A stretch of DNA of 64,000 nt. Origin: Paenibacillus pectinilyticus. GTDB lineage: Bacteria; Bacillota; Bacilli; Paenibacillales; NBRC-103111. The position numbers and the translations under genes were made by a program. Shown one piece after another: positions 7,735 through 16,885 of this stretch (its first letter is position 1; every line of letters begins with the position of its first letter). Where the stretch lies: assembly GCF_001700435.1 (NCBI RefSeq), contig NZ_LYPC01000030.1:124001-188000 (forward strand), given 5' to 3'. The notes under the pieces were generated by a model. That model ran no database searches and had not been told where the DNA came from. It was given only the letters and a program-made list of their open reading frames with translations.

Positions 7735-8907
7735 ATGAATCCGCATATGTTTCAAAGAATGATCTGGGGGCTTGTTCTCGTAGCCGCGGGCGCGCTCTTT
7801 TTACTAAATCAATTAGGTATCATTCATGTCGATGTTGCCTATATGTTTTCCACGTATTGGCCTGCCATACTTATTTTTTACGGACTGGTTGGATTCGTGA
7901 CGCAGCGTAGGAACCATTGGGGTGGATCCATAGGCAGTCTGGTCATGTGTGGCGTTGGGACGATTTTTCTGCTCAAAAATTTAAACCTGACAGAGCTGTC
8001 GCTTGGTGAAATGTTTAAATTTCTAGCGCCCATCGCGCTTATATTCTTTGGTTTAAATGTGATTTTTAGACCGAGTAAGAAAGAGTCGCCAGATTGGCCT
8101 TCTATTAAGAAAGCAAGAGATGAAATGAGAAAAGCCAGAGTAGATATCCGGATGGCACGTCGCGAAGAAAGACGTGAACTCCATCGAGAAAGACACGCAC
8201 ATCACGGGAAACAATGGGATTCAAGTAGTTGGCATTCATCCAAAGCGTCATCAACTATACCTAAGAAGGAAGAGGACCTTACCTCCACGAGTCATGTGAA
8301 ATATGGCCTAACCGATGAGGAAAAGGAAGTGTTGAAAGATATTCATGGGAAATATCCGGAAGATGATTTGAAGAATTGGAAGTCTTCTGACGAACTCAAC
8401 TCGGAGGAAATGGGGAATCACGAGCCTCAAGCGCGCCCGATCCGTCCTAACTTATCGAAGAAGCCAAACTTTGATCATCACTATGATCATAAATATGATG
8501 GCTTTGTGCGTAACTTTGACTCGGGCGATGTTCTTCACCGCCATGGCTTTATCGGAGATGTTCATCTTGGCCAAGAGGCTTGGGAGTTAAAGCCGATTCA
8601 GATTTCTCATTTTATCGGAGATTCCGTTATTGATTTAACACGTGCATCGATTCCGCGTGGCGAGACAGCGATTCATGTTACAGCATTTATCGGCGATGTG
8701 AAAATCTTTATACCGAACGACATGGATGTGGAAGTTCGTGTCATGGCCAGCTCATTTATTGGTGATATGAAAGTGCTTGATCGTCGCGAAAGTGGATTTC
8801 TACGCAGTGTGAGAACACAAACTTCTCATTATGAGGAAGCTGAACGCAAAATTATTGTCACGACCAGCATGTTTATTGGCGATATTACTATTAAAAAGAT
8901 AGGTTAA
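7735..8907 (+). CDS. liaF: LiaF-like membrane inhibitor of the Lia stress response
   Basis: Start set at ATG 7735, because the GGAGG serving it lies just after an earlier in-frame ATG (7720). 390 aa: four membrane helices in the first ~110 residues, a long charged K/R/E/H-rich linker, and a C-terminal beta-rich LiaF domain in which F-I-G-D recurs five times. In Bacillus, LiaF holds the LiaS kinase inactive until cell-wall antibiotics perturb lipid II cycling. It is followed within 10 nt by liaS and then liaR. The linker (about 110-260) is much longer than in B. subtilis LiaF. Confidence 0.88.
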   Translation: MNPHMFQRMIWGLVLVAAGALFLLNQLGIIHVDVAYMFSTYWPAILIFYGLVGFVTQRRNHWGGSIGSLVMCGVGTIFLLKNLNLTELSLGEMFKFLAPIALIFFGLNVIFRPSKKESPDWPSIKKARDEMRKARVDIRMARREERRELHRERHAHHGKQWDSSSWHSSKASSTIPKKEEDLTSTSHVKYGLTDEEKEVLKDIHGKYPEDDLKNWKSSDELNSEEMGNHEPQARPIRPNLSKKPNFDHHYDHKYDGFVRNFDSGDVLHRHGFIGDVHLGQEAWELKPIQISHFIGDSVIDLTRASIPRGETAIHVTAFIGDVKIFIPNDMDVEVRVMASSFIGDMKVLDRRESGFLRSVRTQTSHYEEAERKIIVTTSMFIGDITIKKIG

Positions 8908-8916
8908 GGATGGAGC

Positions 8917-9957
8917 ATGTACAAATTGCGAATGTTCAATATGAAGTGGCAGCTGCTGAATTACTTTCTGATTTCAGGCATACTGACAGTTTCAGGTATT
9001 TATATCGCCCTTGAATATTATCAGCAGGACCTTACTTCGTGGGAATTCCGGATGTGGTTCGTCATCGCCATTCTAGTGGTTTGCTTGACAGTTGGTTACA
9101 TTGCGACTAGAAGATGGCAGCGTAAAGTTGATGAATTGCATGTTGCGATGCTGGAATTGTCCAAAGGGAATTTCTCCGTTCGCATTGAAATGGAGCCTGT
9201 CGAGCCCTTCTTATACTTATATGATGCATTTAATAGTATGGCATCTGCGATCGAAGAACGTGTTCAACTGTTACAAAAGCTCGGCGAAGCCGAAGCGATT
9301 CGGGATCAGGAACTAACGGAGAATGCCGTGATGGAGGAAAGACGCAGACTGGCAAGGGACCTTCATGATACGGTAAGTCAGGAGCTGTTCGCTATCCATA
9401 TGTCGGCTTCTTCGCTTCCTAAAGTTTTGGAGCGGAACCAAACGGCTGCGCCGGCCTTGATGAATCAACTAATCGAAATGTCGCATCATGCGCAGAAACA
9501 GATGCGAGGGCTCATCTCACAGCTAAGACCGATCGAATTGAAAGATATGAGCTTACAAGAAGCCCTGGAGAAATGGTTCCCGGAATATTGCCGGACCCAT
9601 GAACTCCAGGGTCAACTTGATGTTTCACTGCCTGAAACCATTTCTGAAGCGATCGAGCATCAATTTTTCCTGATTATCCAGGAGGGGTTGGCGAATGTCA
9701 TCAAGCATGCGTCTGCCAAGCAAGTAAGGTTAGCCATTTATGAAAGAGAGCACCAATATGTGCTGCAATTGCAAGATGATGGTCAAGGCTTTGAACGAAG
9801 AGATATTCCTTCTGCTTCCCATGGCTTGTCCACGATGAGAGAACGCGCACAGAAGCTAGGTGGCGAAGTGGAAATCGATAGTAAATTAGGGTCTGGAACT
9901 CGCGTGCGTGTACGCATCCCGCGATTTACAGCACATTCAGGGGGAAGACAAGAATGA
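8917..9957 (+). CDS. liaS: Sensor histidine kinase LiaS
   Basis: 346 aa NarL-type (HisKA_3) kinase: membrane helices at about 14-34 and 45-65 with a very short outside loop, a HAMP domain (about 65-120), the phospho-acceptor H150 in A-R-D-L-H-D-T-V-S-Q, and an ATPase domain with E-G-L-A-N-V-I-K-H-A and D-D-G-Q-G-F. The minimal extracytoplasmic loop is typical of intramembrane-sensing kinases that rely on LiaF. Its stop overlaps the liaR start by ATGA, indicating translational coupling. Confidence 0.92.
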   Translation: MYKLRMFNMKWQLLNYFLISGILTVSGIYIALEYYQQDLTSWEFRMWFVIAILVVCLTVGYIATRRWQRKVDELHVAMLELSKGNFSVRIEMEPVEPFLYLYDAFNSMASAIEERVQLLQKLGEAEAIRDQELTENAVMEERRRLARDLHDTVSQELFAIHMSASSLPKVLERNQTAAPALMNQLIEMSHHAQKQMRGLISQLRPIELKDMSLQEALEKWFPEYCRTHELQGQLDVSLPETISEAIEHQFFLIIQEGLANVIKHASAKQVRLAIYEREHQYVLQLQDDGQGFERRDIPSASHGLSTMRERAQKLGGEVEIDSKLGSGTRVRVRIPRFTAHSGGRQE

Positions 9958-10604
9958 GTACGACTATCAAAGTTATGATTGTTGATGATCACGATATGGT
10001 TCGCGTCGGTTTACGAACCTACATCTCACTGGAGCCTGATCTGGAGGTTGTGGGAGAGGCATCGAATGGTCGAGATGCTTTTGATCAGCTGCAGGATGGA
10101 CGTATTCCGAACCTGCCTGACGTTATTCTAATGGATTTAACCATGCCAGTTCTTGACGGGATTGGTGCAACGAAGTTGATTTGTGACAAGTTCCCACAAG
10201 TGAAAGTGGTTATGTTAACTTCCTTCTTGGAGGAAGCCAAGGTGCTTGAGGCCGTTGAGTCGGGTGCCATTAGCTATATGCTCAAGACGGTATCGTCGGA
10301 TCAATTGATACACGCGATCCAAAGTGCTTACCGCGGCATGCCGGTTATGAATGCAGAAGTGTCGCAAGCACTCACTAGAGGGATAAGACAGCGAAGCGAA
10401 TTGCCTGAACAAGAAGGGTTGACCGCACGTGAACGTGAAGTGCTCCTGTTGATTGCCGAGGGGAAAAGCAATAAGGATATTTCTGAAGATCTCTTTATTA
10501 GTATCAAAACCGTCAAAACACACGTCAGTAATTTACTGATGAAGTGTGAACTTGATGATCGCACGCAGTTAGCCATTTACGCTCATCGCAAAGGATGGGT
10601 TTAA
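9954..10604 (+). CDS. liaR: Response regulator LiaR (NarL/LuxR family)
   Basis: 216 aa: receiver domain with acidic pocket D11/D12, phospho-acceptor D61 and the K in M-L-K-T, then a LuxR-type helix-turn-helix (L-T-A-R-E-R-E-V-L...I-S-I-K-T-V-K-T-H-V) from about 150. Third gene of liaFSR, overlapping liaS by 4 nt. Expected to activate envelope-stress genes when phosphorylated by LiaS; the liaIH effector pair known in B. subtilis is not in the window. Confidence 0.93.
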   Translation: MSTTIKVMIVDDHDMVRVGLRTYISLEPDLEVVGEASNGRDAFDQLQDGRIPNLPDVILMDLTMPVLDGIGATKLICDKFPQVKVVMLTSFLEEAKVLEAVESGAISYMLKTVSSDQLIHAIQSAYRGMPVMNAEVSQALTRGIRQRSELPEQEGLTAREREVLLLIAEGKSNKDISEDLFISIKTVKTHVSNLLMKCELDDRTQLAIYAHRKGWV

Positions 10605-10707
10605 CAGAAGAAACAAATTGAGGGGACTTTTCGCACATAAAAACGCTATTTTGGCACATTCTATGCGTAAGTAAACTAATATGAGCGCTTAAGGAGTGTC
10701 CGACCCC

Positions 10708-11121
10708 ATGAAACCACTATCTTCCTCACTAGAGCATGTTCAAGAAACATTTGACAATGTGCGTGCCCAACTTTCACAATTTGATTTTAATTTGGGCGGT
10801 GGCTGGGAATACGACCACGGCTACTTTGACCGTTTTCTAGATGAAGAGCATAAAGTATGGCTGCGAATACCCGTTCAAGTCGTTACGGGAAGAATTGATG
10901 GCGATTCGGAATCGACGGATGCGCTAGTTGAGGTTGGTAAACCATTTGTACTCAAACACGTATATAATGAAGGGCTTGACTCGGAAGCAGACTTAGAGAC
11001 CGCTGGTGCTTTGATAGATCAATTCCAAGCGCCACTTGATTCCGATGCCGGTATTGAGGATAAATGGGTGAAAGAAGCCGAAAATCTTTTGCAAAAAGTG
11101 GAAAGTGCTTGGGTTCATTAA
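10708..11121 (+). CDS. yugN: YugN-like family protein
   Basis: 137 aa from ATG 10708, chosen over the in-frame GTG at 10696 because that GTG lies within the SD (AAGGAG, 10691-10696). The sequence (F-N-L-G-G-W-E-Y-D-H-G-Y-F-D and the acidic C-terminal half) matches the YugN-like family, a soluble protein of unknown function found in Bacillales. There are no membrane segments. It lies between liaR and the HtrA gene but seems to have its own transcript. The family call is from recall of conserved features. Confidence 0.75.
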   Translation: MKPLSSSLEHVQETFDNVRAQLSQFDFNLGGGWEYDHGYFDRFLDEEHKVWLRIPVQVVTGRIDGDSESTDALVEVGKPFVLKHVYNEGLDSEADLETAGALIDQFQAPLDSDAGIEDKWVKEAENLLQKVESAWVH

Positions 11122-11179
11122 ATAATGTCCTATTTTTACCTCCATTTTATTGTTTTTTAATATTCGTTTAAGGTTGTGG

Positions 11180-11232
11180 GTGCATGATAGACACATAGAG
11201 AACAACATGATCCTACAAAAAAATACATGCAC
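11180..11232 (+). promoter_or_regulatory. Inverted GTGCATG/CATGCAC repeat before htrA
   Basis: Two perfect 7-bp inverted arms (11180-11186 and 11226-11232) flank the probable promoter zone of the HtrA gene. It might bind a stress regulator such as the OmpR-type protein encoded downstream; no further support. Confidence 0.25.
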
Positions 11233-11262
11233 TTATAACTTTAATCAATGGAGGTAAGACCT

Positions 11263-12867
11263 ATGGACGATAACAAAAAAGATTATAGCGACTTTTTCAA
11301 GCCGCAGAATAACGATAATAATGAAACTAACAATGATAACCACAATGAATCACGTGTGAATGATGATCAAGAACCCAATAAGGAAAGACCTTCCTACTAC
11401 TATTCCTATGGTCCTTACAAATCCGCATTTAATGAAGAAAGTGAAGGGCAAGCCCTTACAACGTCTTCCTCAAGTTCAGAAGGAACGTCGAATGTTGAAG
11501 TAACGCCTCCTAAGACTTTGCGTCCATTTAGTTTTGGACCTGAGAATGCGCCTCAAGGACCGGCAGCTTGGGATCCGAATGCGAAGAAACGTTCCTCAGT
11601 CAAAAGCATTTTCGCAGCTTTCATGGCTGGAGCTGTCGTTGTAGGCGCGTTAATGTTTACCGCGGACAAAACGAACATGTTCTCAGGCAACCAACCGCTG
11701 GCTTCAGGTTCAAGCTCGGCTTCAACGGTGGCTAGCGGCTCCAACAGCAACGGCGGCGAAGTGAAGAATGCTGCATTAGACGTTGTTCGTCCTGGTAATA
11801 TTGCGGCGATTGCACAAAATGCGGGACCTGCGATTGTAAAGGTTGAATCCCTGGTGAAACCTAAGCAATCCAGCCGCAGCAACGGTGGGAATTCACTTTT
11901 CGATGATCCGTTCTTCCGCCAGTTCTTTGGCGACAATGGCGGTGGCGGTCAAACAACACCGAAGAGTGGTTCAGGCAATTCCGGCAGCACGGAGCTACAA
12001 CCGGCCGGTATGGGAACTGGATTTATTTTTGAAAAATCAGGCTATATCTTAACGAATGAACACGTTGTAGATGGTGCTGATGAAGTGCAAGTAACGGTTG
12101 AGGGTTATGACAAGCCGTTCGTGGCGAAACTGCAAGGCAGCTCCTATGATTTAGACTTGGCTGTGCTCAAGATCGAAGGAACCAAAGATTTCCCGATCCT
12201 TCCACTTGGTAAAGCTGACGATGTTAACGTTGGTGACTGGGTTGTTGCTATTGGTAACCCGTATGGTTTCGACCACACCGTAACCGTAGGTGTACTTAGT
12301 GCGAAAGAGCGTCCAATTAGTATCCCTGATGAGAAGGGGACGCGTGAATATAAACATTTATTGCAAACGGATGCTTCCATTAACCCTGGTAACTCCGGTG
12401 GTCCGTTGCTTAACTTGAATGGCGAAGTTATCGGTATTAACACAGCGGTAAGCTCGCAAGCACAAGGAATTGGTTTCGCGATTCCGACAAGCACCATTTC
12501 CTCCGTTCTTGATAACTTGAAAAACAATGTAACGATCCCGAAAGAACCGGTTCCTTACATTGGGGTAGGTCTGCAAGATATCGGTCAAGATTGGGTTAGC
12601 GAATTGAAATTGTCTAACACAGATGGCGCATTAGTTGGCAGTGTTCAACGTAAGAGCCCAGCTTTCCAAGCAGGTCTGCGTCAATATGATGTCATCGTAG
12701 ATATCAATGGGACGAAGATTAAAAACTCGCAAGAGCTGATCACCAAGGTTCAAGGTACCAAAGTAGGCGATAAAGTGACACTCGGTATTATTCGAGATGG
12801 TAAACGTACGGAAGTACCTGTGACCATTGGCGATAAAAATACAGTTGTTGACACACCGGCTCAGTAA
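11263..12867 (+). CDS. htrA: HtrA/DegP-type membrane serine protease
   Basis: 534 aa from ATG 11263; the upstream in-frame ATG (11248) contains the SD. A cytosolic N-terminus rich in N/D/S/Q precedes one membrane helix (about 116-135), a low-complexity S/G/N linker, a trypsin-like domain with triad H267 (N-E-H-V-V-D), D298 (D-L-D-L-A-V) and S378 (G-N-S-G-G-P-L), and a C-terminal PDZ domain (about 435-520). It degrades misfolded proteins at the outer membrane face. The next two genes form a two-component system, as CssRS accompanies HtrA in B. subtilis and MprAB accompanies PepD in mycobacteria, suggesting regulation by them (inference). Confidence 0.95.
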   Translation: MDDNKKDYSDFFKPQNNDNNETNNDNHNESRVNDDQEPNKERPSYYYSYGPYKSAFNEESEGQALTTSSSSSEGTSNVEVTPPKTLRPFSFGPENAPQGPAAWDPNAKKRSSVKSIFAAFMAGAVVVGALMFTADKTNMFSGNQPLASGSSSASTVASGSNSNGGEVKNAALDVVRPGNIAAIAQNAGPAIVKVESLVKPKQSSRSNGGNSLFDDPFFRQFFGDNGGGGQTTPKSGSGNSGSTELQPAGMGTGFIFEKSGYILTNEHVVDGADEVQVTVEGYDKPFVAKLQGSSYDLDLAVLKIEGTKDFPILPLGKADDVNVGDWVVAIGNPYGFDHTVTVGVLSAKERPISIPDEKGTREYKHLLQTDASINPGNSGGPLLNLNGEVIGINTAVSSQAQGIGFAIPTSTISSVLDNLKNNVTIPKEPVPYIGVGLQDIGQDWVSELKLSNTDGALVGSVQRKSPAFQAGLRQYDVIVDINGTKIKNSQELITKVQGTKVGDKVTLGIIRDGKRTEVPVTIGDKNTVVDTPAQ

Positions 12868-12906
12868 GCTGTAAGCAGAACGAACCTGAGAGTTTTTCAT
12901 ACAAAG

Positions 12907-12951
12907 GAAGTGGAGTCTGCGGCTGCAAGCTTGCAGGCTCCGCTTCTTTTT
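12907..12951 (+). terminator. htrA terminator
   Basis: GAAGTGGAG / CTCCGCTTC outer stem around an inner CTGCAAGCTTGCAG palindrome, followed by TTTTT. Confidence 0.85.
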
Positions 12952-12999
12952 GCTAAGCGCTATTTTTGATACAATAGGAAGTAGAATGGGGGCCAACCA

Positions 13000-13689
13000 A
13001 TGAGAGAGAACATTATGGTAATCGATGATGATGAGAAAATCACGTCCATGCTTAGGCGGGGACTTGCTTTTGAAGGATATTTAGTGAATACAGCGTCTAA
13101 TGGTTTAGAGGGTCTCAAGCAAATGCTAGTGACAGAGCCTCAGCTTATTATCTTAGATGTCATGATGCCGCAGCTGGATGGCTGGGAAGTTGTTCGACGT
13201 ATTCGCGAAAGCGGCAGCGAGGTGCCGATCCTCATGCTGACGGCGAAGGATGATATTAGTGATCGCGTGAAGGGACTCGATTTGGGTGCTGACGATTATT
13301 TGGTCAAGCCCTTTGCTTTAGAAGAGCTGCTGGCACGCGTACGTGTGCTTCTTCGCAGGCGGACAGAACGTCCCGAACAGATGAACAATCGCTTGAGCTT
13401 TGAGGACGCTACCTTGGACTTGGACACACGTGAGGTGTTTCGCGAGGAGAAATTAATTGAATTGACGACGAAAGAGTTCGATTTATTGCATTTGTTTATG
13501 CAGAATCCGAAGCGAGTGCTTTCAAGAGATGTCATTATGGAGAAAATCTGGGGCTACGATTACAGCGGGGAGTCCAATGTGTTAGAGGTTTACATCGCAC
13601 TATTGCGTCAGAAAACGGAGGAATTTGGTCATAAACGATTGATTCAAACGGTCCGGGGAGCAGGCTATGTTATGAGAGGGGAAAATTAA
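13000..13689 (+). CDS. OmpR/PhoB-family response regulator
   Basis: 229 aa: receiver with D9-D11 pocket, phospho-acceptor D53 in I-L-D-V-M-M-P and K in L-V-K-P-F, then a winged-helix DNA-binding domain (about 130-229; L-T-T-K-E-F-D-L-L, R-G-A-G-Y-V-M-R). It ends 2 nt before the kinase gene, so they form one operon. The sequence type is ArlR/YkoG/MprA-like. Lying just downstream of the HtrA-like gene, it is a candidate regulator of envelope proteolysis; targets are unknown. Confidence 0.93.
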   Translation: MRENIMVIDDDEKITSMLRRGLAFEGYLVNTASNGLEGLKQMLVTEPQLIILDVMMPQLDGWEVVRRIRESGSEVPILMLTAKDDISDRVKGLDLGADDYLVKPFALEELLARVRVLLRRRTERPEQMNNRLSFEDATLDLDTREVFREEKLIELTTKEFDLLHLFMQNPKRVLSRDVIMEKIWGYDYSGESNVLEVYIALLRQKTEEFGHKRLIQTVRGAGYVMRGEN

Positions 13690-13691
13690 AG

Positions 13692-15161
13692 ATGTCCCTC
13701 CGCCTGCGGCTGACGCTTTGGTATTCAGGCATATTGGCTCTCACCATGCTGTTATTTGGGATTGTGCTCTATTTCCTTCTGAACTTCTTCCTTTATGATC
13801 AAATTCGTCAGGACGTGAAGAAAGAAGCAGTTATTAGCGCTGGCCGTATTCAGACAAGTTATGTGCTTTCGAAGAAAGGCCTCACGCTTGATTTAGAGCT
13901 GGAGGGTAGAGATTTCATCTCCACGAATACCTTCTTACAATTATATAATGTCTTACTTAAAAGCTATAATCGGTCTGAGAATTTGCAAAATTACAATCAA
14001 ACATTGCCCTTGAGTCAAGCAGTTATCGATAAATTACAAACGGAAGCTGGTTTCTTTGAGAAAACCAAGTTTCTCAATCAAGATATTCTCATCTACTATC
14101 TTGGTATTCGGGATGATAAGTCTAATCTCATCGGTGTCATGCAATCGGCCGTACCGATTGGCAGCTATGAGAGAACCGCCGTAATTCTGCGCTATACGCT
14201 CATCATCTGGGCTATTCTCACGATTATCGTTGCGGCTTCACTCGGTTGGTTCTTAGCACGGAAGGCATTAAAACCAATCGAACGTGTCATTTATGCGGCT
14301 GATCAAATCGGCAGTGGAGATGATCTGGAGAAGCGCATATACTATGATGGGCCGTTAGATGAGATTGGCAGACTCACCAACACAATTAATGGTATGCTGT
14401 CGCGTATTCAGATCACGTATGTGGAATTAGATGAAGCTTACCGCGCGCAGCGTCGATTCGTATCGGATGCTTCTCATGAGCTCAGGACGCCGCTAACAAC
14501 GATTCGCGGCAACGTGGATCTGTTAGAGAAGATGTGGAAGCAAACATCAGGCACACAAACGTTGGCTACCCCCGATCAGGTACAGATGTCCCTAGAAGCC
14601 ATGCATGATATTGCAGGTGAAGCACAGCGCATGAGCCGATTGGTGAATGATTTGCTTGCATTAGCGAGAGCGGATGCAGGTGTGATCATGGAGAAAAGCA
14701 TGGTGGAATTCAAACCCCTTGTTCAAGAGGTGGCAAGAAGGGCACAGCTGCTGGAACATACCGCCGAGTGGCAGGTAGGAGAGTTAGATGCGCTCGAAGA
14801 TGCGATGGTGCTAGGTAATCGTGATTATCTGCAACAGTTGCTGTTCATTTTTATTGAAAATGCATTTAAGTATACCCCTGCAGGCACGGTTAGGCTGGAA
14901 GCCATACGAACGGAGAGTTTTATCGGTATCCGAATCTCGGATACGGGGATAGGAATGGATAAAGAGGATATTCCTCATATCTTTGATCGATTTTATCGGG
15001 CGGATTTATCGAGAGGGGTTACAACGGGCACGGGGCTTGGCCTTTCGATTGCCAAATGGATCATCGATGAGCATGATGGATCTGTTGAAGTGACGACGCG
15101 TAAAGACGAGGGCAGTACATTTCTGATCTGGCTGCCAGCAAACTTCCCTCATGCCATATAA
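13692..15161 (+). CDS. HAMP-containing sensor histidine kinase
   Basis: 489 aa partner of the preceding regulator. TM1 (about 12-34), an extracytoplasmic sensor of ~130 residues without a recognised fold, TM2 (about 166-188), HAMP (to about 243), HisKA with H262 in S-D-A-S-H-E-L-R-T-P, and HATPase_c with N box, D-T-G-I-G-M and G-T-G-L-G-L. Closest in style to ArlS/YkoH/MprB kinases. Likely senses an envelope signal; the adjacent HtrA-like protease gene supports, but does not prove, an envelope-stress role. Confidence 0.93.
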   Translation: MSLRLRLTLWYSGILALTMLLFGIVLYFLLNFFLYDQIRQDVKKEAVISAGRIQTSYVLSKKGLTLDLELEGRDFISTNTFLQLYNVLLKSYNRSENLQNYNQTLPLSQAVIDKLQTEAGFFEKTKFLNQDILIYYLGIRDDKSNLIGVMQSAVPIGSYERTAVILRYTLIIWAILTIIVAASLGWFLARKALKPIERVIYAADQIGSGDDLEKRIYYDGPLDEIGRLTNTINGMLSRIQITYVELDEAYRAQRRFVSDASHELRTPLTTIRGNVDLLEKMWKQTSGTQTLATPDQVQMSLEAMHDIAGEAQRMSRLVNDLLALARADAGVIMEKSMVEFKPLVQEVARRAQLLEHTAEWQVGELDALEDAMVLGNRDYLQQLLFIFIENAFKYTPAGTVRLEAIRTESFIGIRISDTGIGMDKEDIPHIFDRFYRADLSRGVTTGTGLGLSIAKWIIDEHDGSVEVTTRKDEGSTFLIWLPANFPHAI

Positions 15162-15207
15162 TCAGATATAATTAGAAGAAAAACAAATGGCTAGGCAGGT
15201 GGAAGAA

Positions 15208-16164
15208 ATGGAAGTTGTTCGAATATCCCCCAGAGGTTACTGTTATGGGGTTGTTGATGCTATGGCACTTGCTATGCAAACTGCGAAAAATTTAAATCTT
15301 CCCAGACCTATATATATCTTAGGGATGATTGTTCATAATGCACATGTGACGGAATTCTTCAAAGAAGAAGGCGTTATTACACTCGATGGAGACAATCGTC
15401 TCGAGATATTGTCCCAAGTCGAAACAGGGACCGTCATTTTTACCGCGCACGGTGTTTCCCCAGAAGTAAGACGAATGGCACGTGACAAAGGCTTGACGGT
15501 CGTTGATGCCACGTGTCCAGATGTAACGAAGACCCATGATCTGATTCGCGAGAAAGTCGCGGACGGCTACGAGATTATTTATATTGGCAAAAAGGGGCAT
15601 CCAGAGCCAGAAGGCGCTATCGGTGTAGCCCCTGAACACGTACATCTGATTGAAAAGCTGGAGGAAGCTGAAGCTCTGCAGCTTAAGTCTAATCGAATCA
15701 TCATTACGAACCAAACAACCATGAGTCAATGGGATATTAAGCATATCATGAATAAGTTATTGTCCCTTTTCCCTAAAGCTGAAATTCATAATGAGATTTG
15801 TTTGGCTACGCAAGTTCGGCAAGAAGCTGTCGCAGAACAAGCGAAAGAAGTAGACCTCGTTGTTGTCGTGGGAGATCCCAAAAGTAACAATTCGAATCGC
15901 TTAGCACAGGTCTCGCAAGAGATTGCGGGAGTTATGGCTTATCGTATTTCGGATGTCTCCGAATTGAAGCTGGAATGGTTGGCGAACGTGCGTAAAGTAG
16001 GGGTCACATCAGGTGCATCAACACCAACCCCAATTACGAAAGAAGTTATTACTTTTTTAGAAAACTATGATGCGAAAGATGAAACCAGTTGGGAAATCAA
16101 ACGTACTATTAATATGAAGAAACTTATTCCCACTGTTAAATCTAAAGCAGCAAGTCACGTGTAA
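15208..16164 (+). CDS. ispH: 4-hydroxy-3-methylbut-2-enyl diphosphate reductase
   Basis: Last step of the MEP isoprenoid pathway, reducing HMBPP to IPP and DMAPP. ATG 15208 (M-E-V-V-R-I-S-P-R-G-Y) is chosen over ATG 15187 because it has AGGTGGAAG upstream and matches the family N-terminus. All three Fe-S ligands are present: C12, C103 (D-A-T-C-P) and C198 (E-I-C-L-A-T). The T-x-Q-T-T and S-N-N-S-N-R motifs are also seen. 318 aa, normal length. The C-terminus carries a short lysine-rich extension. Confidence 0.97.
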   Translation: MEVVRISPRGYCYGVVDAMALAMQTAKNLNLPRPIYILGMIVHNAHVTEFFKEEGVITLDGDNRLEILSQVETGTVIFTAHGVSPEVRRMARDKGLTVVDATCPDVTKTHDLIREKVADGYEIIYIGKKGHPEPEGAIGVAPEHVHLIEKLEEAEALQLKSNRIIITNQTTMSQWDIKHIMNKLLSLFPKAEIHNEICLATQVRQEAVAEQAKEVDLVVVVGDPKSNNSNRLAQVSQEIAGVMAYRISDVSELKLEWLANVRKVGVTSGASTPTPITKEVITFLENYDAKDETSWEIKRTINMKKLIPTVKSKAASHV

Positions 16165-16226
16165 TTCCTGCTTATTCTACTCGACGGGATTGAACTAGCA
16201 TGCAAAGTACTCAGAAGGTGAAAATA

Positions 16227-16739
16227 ATGAAAGCTCGCTACGATTGGAGAAGTACCAAGCGTTGGTTTAGATACAAATATTTGCTGCTTTTGCGGGCCAA
16301 GGGTGGTCCATCCATGGTTGCTCGAGGCTTTTCCGTAGGCTTATTTGTGGAGATGTTCACATTGCCAACAGCGGGGTTCGCGTTTGTCCTTATTTTCCCA
16401 TTAGTTTATCTTCTAAGAGCTAACTTTGCCGCGGCATTGATTGGCTTTGTGTTCGGGAAAGTCATTTATATCCCTATGTCTATTCTGAACAAACAGGTGG
16501 GGGAAGCGTTAGTACCGAAGCATTTCAAGTACTACCTGATTCATCATTTGCCGCATCTTCTTTCTAATATCATAAGAAGTGGTTTAGATTTAATTGTTGG
16601 CGGTATGGTAGTTGGTTTGGTCCTTGGCCTCGTCGCGTATTTCCCAGTTATGCTGCTCCTCAAATATCACACGAATCGTCGCAAAGAGAAACGTAGACTC
16701 CGTAAGGATCAGTTAACATCTTCGGAGACAAATGAATAA
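16227..16739 (+). CDS. DUF2062 membrane protein
   Basis: 170 aa from ATG 16227 (SD AGAAGGTG six bases upstream; ATG 16200 is an alternative). A basic N-terminus, three to four membrane helices (about 45-70, 75-100, 125-150), and a very basic tail (R-R-K-E-K-R-R-L-R-K). The pattern G-G-P-S-M-V-A-R-G-F-S-V-G-L-F-V-E matches the DUF2062 family (G-x-x-P..A.G.A.G.F.G). The function of the family is not established. Confidence 0.8.
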   Translation: MKARYDWRSTKRWFRYKYLLLLRAKGGPSMVARGFSVGLFVEMFTLPTAGFAFVLIFPLVYLLRANFAAALIGFVFGKVIYIPMSILNKQVGEALVPKHFKYYLIHHLPHLLSNIIRSGLDLIVGGMVVGLVLGLVAYFPVMLLLKYHTNRRKEKRRLRKDQLTSSETNE

Positions 16740-16752
16740 GTAAATAAATTAG

Positions 16753-16776
16753 CGCTTGACGAAATATCGTCAAGCG
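16753..16776 (+). terminator. Perfect 10-bp inverted repeat, weak terminator or operator
   Basis: CGCTTGACGA and TCGTCAAGCG flank an AATA loop 14 nt after the DUF2062 stop. The following TTGTATATTTACTTT is only a weak U tract, so it may end transcription poorly or bind a regulator of the DAHP synthase gene. Confidence 0.5.
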
Positions 16777-16885
16777 TTGTATATTTACTTTAGTGATTAA
16801 AAGCGTAGAAGCGAACAAGCGTTGAAGCGTGTAAGTGAAATAATAACATAAAATAACATATAAACGAATTAGGAGCGTGGATCAC

